A stretch of DNA of 64,000 nt from Apoda limacodes (lineage: Eukaryota > Arthropoda > Insecta > Lepidoptera > Limacodidae), in contig OX291562.1 in assembly GCA_946406115.1 (NCBI GenBank), positions 7,842,001 to 7,906,000 of the forward strand, read 5' to 3'. Within the stretch, counting starts at the first letter, position 1; the number at the start of each line of letters is the position of its first letter. The notes beneath the pieces are model-generated. The model searched no databases and was not told the origin of the DNA. It was given only the letters and a program-made list of their open reading frames with translations. Of the stretch, positions 56,390-64,000 are shown one piece after another. A program made the position numbers and the translations under genes.

Positions 56390-59300
56390 TCGAATCCCGG
56401 AGCCTGGCGTACTCGAGACAGTAAGAGACAAAAGCTAATCTTTGGAGTCCACTAGAACTATTGCTGTTTTGCCTTCAGGCGGTAGAACTCAGCAGTTTCC
56501 TACGTATTTGAGGCGTTGCCATCATAAACAGGTGAGATGCTATGCAGAACTGTCTTATAAGATGTGAAATCTCAAAAAAAACTTTTTTTTTTTTTTCGTT
56601 TTTTCTTTAGAACTATTGCTGTTTCGCCTTCAGAAGGTAGAAATCAGCAGTTTAAAACGTATTTGTGGCGTTGCCATCAAAAACAGCTGAGATGCTAGGC
56701 ACAACTGCCTCGTAAGATGAAACATCTCAAATAGTTTGTCAATTTTTAAGTTTTTTTGCTAGAACTCTTGCCGTTTTGCCTTTGGACGGTAGAACTCAGC
56801 AGTTTCCTACGTATTTGAGGCGTTGCCATCAAAAACAGCTGAGATGCTATGCAGAACTGCCTCATAAATTGTAGCATCTCAAAAAAATACGCATTTTTTT
56901 CCGTTTTTCCGCTAGAACTCTTGCCGTTTTGCCTTCAGACGATAGACCTAAGAAGTTTCTTATGTATTTATGGCGTTGCCGTCAAAAACAGCTGAGATGC
57001 TATGCGGAACAGCCTCATAAAATGTAACATCTCAAAAAGTACGCATTTTTTTTCATTTTTCCACTAGAACTATTGCTGTTTTGCCTTCAGGCGGTAGAAC
57101 TCAGTAGTTTCCTACGTATTTGAGGCGTTGCCGTCAAAAACAGCTGAGATGCTATGCGGAACTGCCTCATAAAAGGTAACATCTCAAAAAGGACGCATTT
57201 TTTTCCATTTTTCCACTAGAAATATTGCTGTTTTGCCTTCAGGCGGTAGAACTAAGCAGTTTCTTACGTATTTGTGGCGTTGCCGTCAAAAACGGCTGAG
57301 ATGCTATGCGGAACAGCCTCATAAAATGTAACATCTCAAAATGTACGCATTTTTTTTCATTTTTCCACTAGAACTATTTCTGTTTTGCCTTCAGACGGTA
57401 GAAGTCAGCAGTTTAATACATATTTGTGGCGATGCCATCAAAAACAGCTGAGATGCTATGCAGAACTGCCTCATAAATTGTAGCATCTCAAAAAAATACC
57501 CATTTTTTTCCGTTTTTCATTTTTCATAAAATGTAACATCTCAAAAAGTACGCATTTTTTTTCATTTTTCCACTAGAACGATTTCTGTTTTGCCTTCAGG
57601 CGGTAGAACTCAGTAGTTTTATACGTATTTGTGGCGTTGCCATCAAAAACAGCTGAGATGCTATGCAGAACTGCCTCATAAATTGTAGCATCTCAAAAAA
57701 ATACCCATTTTTTCCCGGTTTTCCGCTAGAACTCTTGCCGTTTTGCCTTCAGACGATAGAACTAAGCAGTTTCTTACGTATTTGTGGCGTTGTCGTCAAA
57801 AACGGCTGAGATGCTATGCGGAACAGCCTCATAAAATGTAACATCTCAAAAAGTACCCTTTTTTTTCATTTTTCCACTAGAACTATTTCTGTTTTGCCTT
57901 CAGGCGGTAGAACTCGGCAGTTTCCTACGTATTTAAGGCGTTGCCATCAAGAAAACATGTGAGATGCTATGCAGAACTGCCTCATAAAAGGTAACATCTC
58001 AAAAAGGACGCATTTTTTTCCATTTTTTCACTAGAACTATTGCTGTTTTGCCTTCAAGCGGTAGAACTCAGCAGTTTCCTACGTATTTGAGGCGTTGCCA
58101 TCAAAAACAGGTGAGTTGCTATGCAGAACTGTCTTATAAGATGTGGAATCTCAAAAAAAACTTTTTTTTTTTTTCGTTTTTTCTTTAGAACTATTGCTGT
58201 TTCGCCTTCAGACGGTAGAAATCAGCAGTTTAAAACGTATTTGTGGCGTTGCCATCAAAAACAGCTGAGATGCTAGGCACAACTGCCTCGTAAGATGTAA
58301 CATCTCAAATAGTTTGTCAATTTTAAAATTTTTTCGCTAGAACTCTTGCCGTTTTGCCTTCGGACGGTAGAACTCAGCAGTTTCCTACGTATTTGAGGCG
58401 TTGCCATCAAAAGCAGGTGAGATGCTATGCAGAACTGCTTATAAGATGTGGCATCTGAAAAAAAACTTTTTTTTTTTCGTTTTTTCACTAGAACTATTGC
58501 TGTTTCGCCTTCAGACGGTAGAAATCAGCATATTTATACGTATTTCTGGCGTTGCCATCAAAAACAGCTGAGATGCTATGCAGAACTGCCTTATAAATTG
58601 TAGCATCTCAAAAAAATACCCATTTTTTTCCGGTTTTCCGCTAGAACTCTTGCCGTTTTGCCTTCAGACGATAGAACTAAGCAGTTTCTTACGTATTTGT
58701 GGCGTTGCCGTCAAAAACGGCTGAGATGCTATGCGGAACAGCCTCATAAAATGTAACATCTCAAAAAGTACGCATTTTTTTTTCATTTTTCCACTAGAAC
58801 TATTTCTGTTTAGCCTTCAGGCGGTAGAACTCGGCAGTTTCCTACGTATTTAAGGCGTTGCCATCAAGAACATGTGAGATGCTATGCAGAACTGCCTCAT
58901 AAAATGTAACATCTCAAAAAGTACGCATTTTTTTCCATTTTTCCACTAGAACTATTGCTGTTTTGCCTTCAGGCGGTAGAACTCAGCAGTTTCCTACGTA
59001 TTTGAGGCGTTGCCATCATAAACAGGTGAGATGCTATGCAGAACTGTCTTATAAGATGTGGAATCTCAAAAAAAACTTTTTTTTTTTTCGTTTTTCCGCT
59101 AGAACTCTTGCCGTTTTGCCTTCAGACAATAGAACTAAGAAGTTTCTTACGTATTTGTGGCGTTGCCGTCAAAAACGGCTGAGATGCTATGCGGAACAGC
59201 CTCATAAAATGTAACATCTCAAAAAGTACGCATTTTTTTCAATTTTCCACTAGAACTATTGCTGTTTTGCCTTCAGGCGGTAGAACTCAGCAGTTTCCTA

Positions 59301-59841
59301 CGTATTTGAGGCGTTGCCATCATAAACAGGTGAGATGCTATGCAGAACTGTCTTATAAGATGTGAAATCTCAAAAAAAACTTTTTTTTTTTTCGTTTTTT
59401 CTTTAGAACTATTGCTGTTTCGCCTTCAGAAGGTAGAAATCAGCAGTTTAAAACGTATTTGTGGCGTTGCCATCAAAAACAGCTGAGATGCTAGGCACAA
59501 CTGCCTCGTAAGATGAAACATCTCAAATAGTTTGTCAATTTTTAAGTTTTTTTGCTAGAACTCTTGCCGTTTTGCCTTTGGACGGTAGAACTCAGCAGTT
59601 TCCTACGTATTTGAGGCGTTGCCATCAAAAACAGGTGAGATGCTATGCAGAACTGTCTTATAAGATGTGGCATCTCAAAAAAAACTTTTTTTTTTTGTTT
59701 TTTCGCTAGAACTATTGCCGTTTTGCCTTCGGACGATAGAACTCAGTAGTTTCCTACTTATTAGTGGCGCTGCCATGAAAAACAGCTGAGATGCTATGCA
59801 GAACTGCCTCATAAGATGTAACATCTCAAAAAAAACTTATT

Positions 59842-62800
59842 TTTTTTCATTTTTCCACTAGAACTATTGCTGTTTCGCCTTCAGAAACTTAGAAGTTTTA
59901 CACGTATTTGTGGCGTTGCCATCAAAAACAGCTGAGATGCTATGCAGAACTGCCTCATAAATAGTAGCATCTCAAAAAAATACGCATTTTTTTCCATTTT
60001 TCCGCTAGAACTCTTGCCGTTTTGCCTTCAGACGATAGAACTCTGCAGCTTCATTCGTATTCGTGGCGTTGCCATCAAAAACAGCTGAGATGCTGTGCAG
60101 AACTGCCTTTTCGTCTGATAAAATGTAGCATATCAGTCAGGTGATTTGTTTCGTTTTGTTGCTAGAACTATTTTTGTGATGCTTCCAAGTGATAGAACTA
60201 TGAAGTTTCAGAAGTATTTGTGACCTAGTTATCGAGAACTACTGAGATTCTAATAGGTGTAATGTGAAGTTAGCATCTCATTTTTTTTTTATTTCGGGCC
60301 AGAACTATTGCTGTGTTGGCTCCAGGCGATAGAACTATGCAGTTTTTTACGTATTTATGGTCTAGCAACCAAGAACTGCTGTGATGCTGATCGGTGTAAT
60401 GTGAAGTTAGCATCTCATTTTTTTTTTATTTCGGGCCAGAACTATTTCTGTTTTGCCTTCAGGCGGTAGAACTCGGCAGTTTCCTACGTATTTAAGGCGT
60501 TGCCATCAAGAACATGTGAGATGCTATGCAGAACTGCCTCATAAAAGGTAACATCTCAAAAAGGACGCATTTTTTTCCATTTTTCCACTAGAACTATTGC
60601 TGTTTTGCCTTCAGGCGGTAGAACTCAGCAGTTTCCTACGTATTTGAGGCGTTGCCATCATAAACAGGTGAGATGCTATGCAGAACTGTCTTATAAGATG
60701 TGAAATCTCAAAAAAAACTTTTTTTTTTTTTCGTTTTTTCTTTAGAACTATTGCTGTTTCGCCTTCAGAAGGTAGAAATCAGCAGTTTAATACGTATTTG
60801 TGGCGTTGCCATCAAAAACAGCTGAGATGCTAGGCACAACTGCCTCGTAAGATGAAACATCTCAAATAGTTTGTCAATTTTTAAGTTTTTTTGCTAGAAC
60901 TCTTGCCGTTTTGCCTTTGGACGGTAGAACTCAGCAGTTTCCTACGTATTTGAGGCGTTGCCATCAAAAACAGGTGAGATGCTATGCAGAACTGTCTTAT
61001 AAGATGTGGCATCTCAAAAAAAACTTTTTTTTTTTTGTTTTTTCGCTAGAACTCTTGCCGTTTTGCCTTCAGACAATAGAACTAAGAAGTTTCTTACGTA
61101 TTTGTGGCGTTGCCGTCAAAAACGGCTGAGATGCTATGCGGAACAGCCTCATAAAATGTAACATCTCAAAAAGTACGCATTTTTTTCATTTTTCCACTAG
61201 AACTATTGCTGTTTTGCCTTCAGGCGGTAGAACTCAGCAGTTTCCTACGTATTTGAGGCGTTGCCATCATAAACAGGTGAGATGCTATGCAGAACTGTCT
61301 TATAAGATGTGAAATCTCAAAAAAAACTTTTTTTTTTTTTCGTTTTTTCTTTAGAACTATTGCTGTTTCGCCTTCAGAAGGTAGAAATCAGCAGTTTAAA
61401 ACGTATTTGTGGCGTTGCCATCAAAAACAGCTGAGATGCTAGGCACAACTGCCTCGTAAGATGAAACATCTCAAATAGTTTGTCAATTTTTAAGTTTTTT
61501 TGCTAGAACTCTTGCCGTTTTGCCTTTGGACGGTAGAACTCAGCAGTTTCCTACGTATTTGAGGCGTTGCCATCAAAAACAGGTGAGATGCTATGCAGAA
61601 CTGTCTTATAAGATGTGGCATCACAAAAAAAACTTTTTTTTTTTTGTTTTTTCGCTAGAACTATTGCTGTTTCGCCTTCAGACGGTAGAAGTCAGCAGTT
61701 TAATACGTATTTGTGGCGTTGCCATCAAAAACAGCTGAGATGCTATGCAGAACTGCCTTATAAATTGTAGCATCTCAAAAAAATACCCATTTTTTTCCGG
61801 TTTTCCGCTAGAACTCTTGCCGTTTTGCCTTCAGACGATAGAACTAAGCAGTTTCTTACGTATTTGTGGCGTTGCCGTCAAAAACGGCTGAGATGCTATG
61901 CGGAACAGCCTCATAAAATGTAACATCTCAAAAAGTACGCATTTTTTTTCATTTTTCCACTAGATCTATTGCTGTTTTGCCTTCAGAAACTTAGAAGTTT
62001 TACACGTATTTGTGGCGTTGCCATCAAAAACAGCTGACATGCTATGCAGAACTGCCTCATAAATAGTAGCATCTCAAAAAAATACGCATTTTTTTCCATT
62101 TTTCCGCTAGAACTCTTGCCGTTTTGCCTTCAGACGATAGAACTCTGCAGCTTCATTCGTATTCGTGGCGTTGCCATCAAAAACAGCTGAGATGCTGTGC
62201 AGAACTGCCTTTTCGTCTGATAAAATGTAGCATATCAGTCAGGTGATTTGTTTCGTTTTGTTGCTAGAACTATTTTTGTGATGCTTCCAAGTGATAGAAC
62301 TATGAAGTTTCAGAAGTATTTGTGACCTAGTTATCGAGAACTACTGAGATTCTAATAGGTGTAATGTGAAGTTAGCATCTCATTTTTTTTTTATTTCGGG
62401 CCAGAACTATTGCTGTGTTGGCTCCAGGCGATAGAACTATGCAGTTTTTTACGTATTTATGGTCTAGCAACCAAGAACTGCTGTGATGCTGATCGGTGTA
62501 ATGTGAAGTTAGCATCTCATTTTTTTTTTATTTCGGGCCAGAACTATTTCTGTTTTGCCTTCAGGCGGTAGAACTCGGCAGTTTCCTACGTATTTAAGGC
62601 GTTGCCATCAAGAACATGTGAGATGCTATGCAGAACTGCCTCATAAAAGGTAACATCTCAAAAAGGACGCATTTTTTTCCATTTTTCCACTAGAACTATT
62701 GCTGTTTTGCCTTCAGGCGGTAGAACTCAGCAGTTTCCTACGTATTTGAGGCGTTGCCATCATAAACAGGTGAGATGCTATGCAGAACTGTCTTATAAGA

Positions 62801-64000
62801 TGTGAAATCTCAAAAAAAACTTTTTTTTTTTTTCGTTTTTTCTTTAGAACTATTGCTGTTTCGCCTTCAGAAGGTAGAAATCAGGAGTTTAATACGTATT
62901 TGTGGCGTTGCCATCAAAAACAGCTGAGATGCTAGGCACAACTGCCTCGTAAGATGAAACATCTCAAATAGTTTGTCAATTTTTAAGTTTTTTTGCTAGA
63001 ACTCTTGCCGTTTTGCCTTTGGACGGTAGAACTCAGCAGTTTCCTACGTATTTGAGGCGTTGCCATCAAAAACAGGTGAGATGCTATGCAGAACTGTCTT
63101 ATAAGATGTGGCATCTCAAAAAAAACTTTTTTTTTTTTGTTTTTTCGCTAGAACTCTTGCCGTTTTGCCTTCAGACAATAGAACTAAGAAGTTTCTTACG
63201 TATTTGTGGCGTTGCCGTCAAAAACGGCTGAGATGCTATGCGGAACAGCCTCATAAAATGTAACATCTCAAAAAGTACGCATTTTTTTCATTTTTCCACT
63301 AGAACTATTGCTGTTTTGCCTTCAGGCGGTAGAACTCAGCAGTTTCCTACGTATTTGAGGCGTTGCCATCATAAACAGGTGAGATGCTATGCAGAACTGT
63401 CTTATAAGATGTGAAATCTCAAAAAAAACTTTTTTTTTTTTTCGTTTTTTCTTTAGAACTATTGCTGTTTCGCCTTCAGAAGGTAGAAATCAGCAGTTTA
63501 AAACGTATTTGTGGCGTTGCCATCAAAAACAGCTGAGATGCTAGGCACAACTGCCTCGTAAGATGAAACATCTCAAATAGTTTGTCAATTTTTAAGTTTT
63601 TTTGCTAGAACTCTTGCCGTTTTGCCTTTGGACGGTAGAACTCAGCAGTTTCCTACGTATTTGAGGCGTTGCCATCAAAAACAGGTGAGATGCTATGCAG
63701 AACTGTCTTATAAGATGTGGCATCTCAAAAAAAACTTTTTTTTTTTTGTTTTTTCGCTAGAACTATTGCTGTTTCGCCTTCAGACGGTAGAAGTCAGCAG
63801 TTTAATACGTATTTGTGGCGTTGCCATCAAAAACAGCTGAGATGCTATGCAGAACTGCCTTATAAATTGTAGCATCTCAAAAAAATACCCATTTTTTTCC
63901 GGTTTTCCGCTAGAACTCTTGCCGTTTTGCCTTCAGACGATAGAACTAAGCAGTTTCTTACGTATTTGTGGCGTTGCCGTCAAAAACGGCTGAGATGCTA
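59842..64000. repeat. 2,102-bp higher-order repeat in the satellite
   Basis: 59842-61943 recurs from 61944 with a constant 2,102-base offset (for example 60585 and 62687; 60911 and 63013; 61520 and 63622) and only a few substitutions. The second copy reaches the window edge about 45 bases short of full length. Inside each copy a 609-base (four-monomer) block is itself repeated (60585 and 61194; 62687 and 63296). Confidence 0.9.

Larger units (their letters stand above)
56005..64000. repeat. ~152-bp satellite array, about 50 units, running off the window end
   Basis: Monomers follow the plan CTAGAACTATTGCTGTTTTG, CCTTCAGGCGGTAGAACTCA, GCAGTTTCCTACGTATTTG, GGCGTTGCCATCAAAAACAG, CTGAGATGCTATGCAGAACT, CATAAAATGTAACATCTCAA, then a T-rich stretch. 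Starts at 57063, 57213 and 57365 show the 150-152-base spacing. The hexamer AGAACT occurs up to three times per unit. A divergent monomer type (TGTGTTGGCTCCAGGCGATA, with GGTCTAGCAACCAAGAACTG) occurs at 56066, 60307 and 62410. Small open frames in the array are repeat artefacts. Confidence 0.95.

Noticed and set aside
56049..63840. Recurring 70-110-residue frames in the satellite
   Set aside because: Identical frames recur at the satellite period and consist of repeat sequence only.

Overview
The window looks like repeat-dense nuclear DNA from an insect, most likely a moth or butterfly. The evidence is AT-rich sequence with spliced-gene signals (one 3' acceptor / 5' donor pair) and many dispersed repeats of types I associate with Lepidoptera: tRNA-headed SINEs, a repeat family that begins GGTTCCGTACCCAAAGGGT, and jockey/CR1-like non-LTR retrotransposons. 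No species can be named from the sequence alone. There is no bacterial-style gene organisation, and almost all long open frames are by-products of repeats.

Layout. 1-16 kb: SINE fragments, a decayed reverse-transcriptase fragment and many truncated retroelement ends. Within this lies arm A (about 4.7-7.9 kb) of an old inverted duplication, carrying a broken histone H3-like gene. 16-20 kb: an inverted pair of a short repeat enclosing a 995-bp hAT-like DNA transposon with an 8-bp target duplication, followed by a 63-bp minisatellite. 22-25.2 kb: arm B of the inverted duplication, with a second H3-like copy whose N-terminal tail is tandemly triplicated. 25.5-30 kb: a 5S-rRNA-derived SINE, a dispersed repeat interrupted by a block of three hairpins, and other repeats. 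30.3-31.0 kb: the only convincing host coding exon, with the first 204 codons of an unidentified protein. 38.2-41.9 kb: a nearly intact 3.65-kb non-LTR retrotransposon (endonuclease plus reverse transcriptase, one frameshift) inserted in a 104-bp tandem repeat; at least ten truncated relatives are scattered through the window. 44.4-50.6 kb: a 24-bp minisatellite of about 260 units. 50.7-50.9 kb: a 187-bp element with perfect 39-bp inverted ends. 51-56 kb: more degenerate repeats. 56.0 kb to the window end: a satellite of about 152 bp per unit with hairpin-forming monomers and 609-bp and 2,102-bp higher-order periods.

The genes do not form a pathway. The window is mainly a record of transposition, local duplication and unequal exchange around one host exon. 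The most unusual signals are the duplicated divergent H3-like gene with a histone-type core promoter, the 24-bp array punctuated by a 13-bp short unit, and the hairpin-bearing 152-bp satellite.
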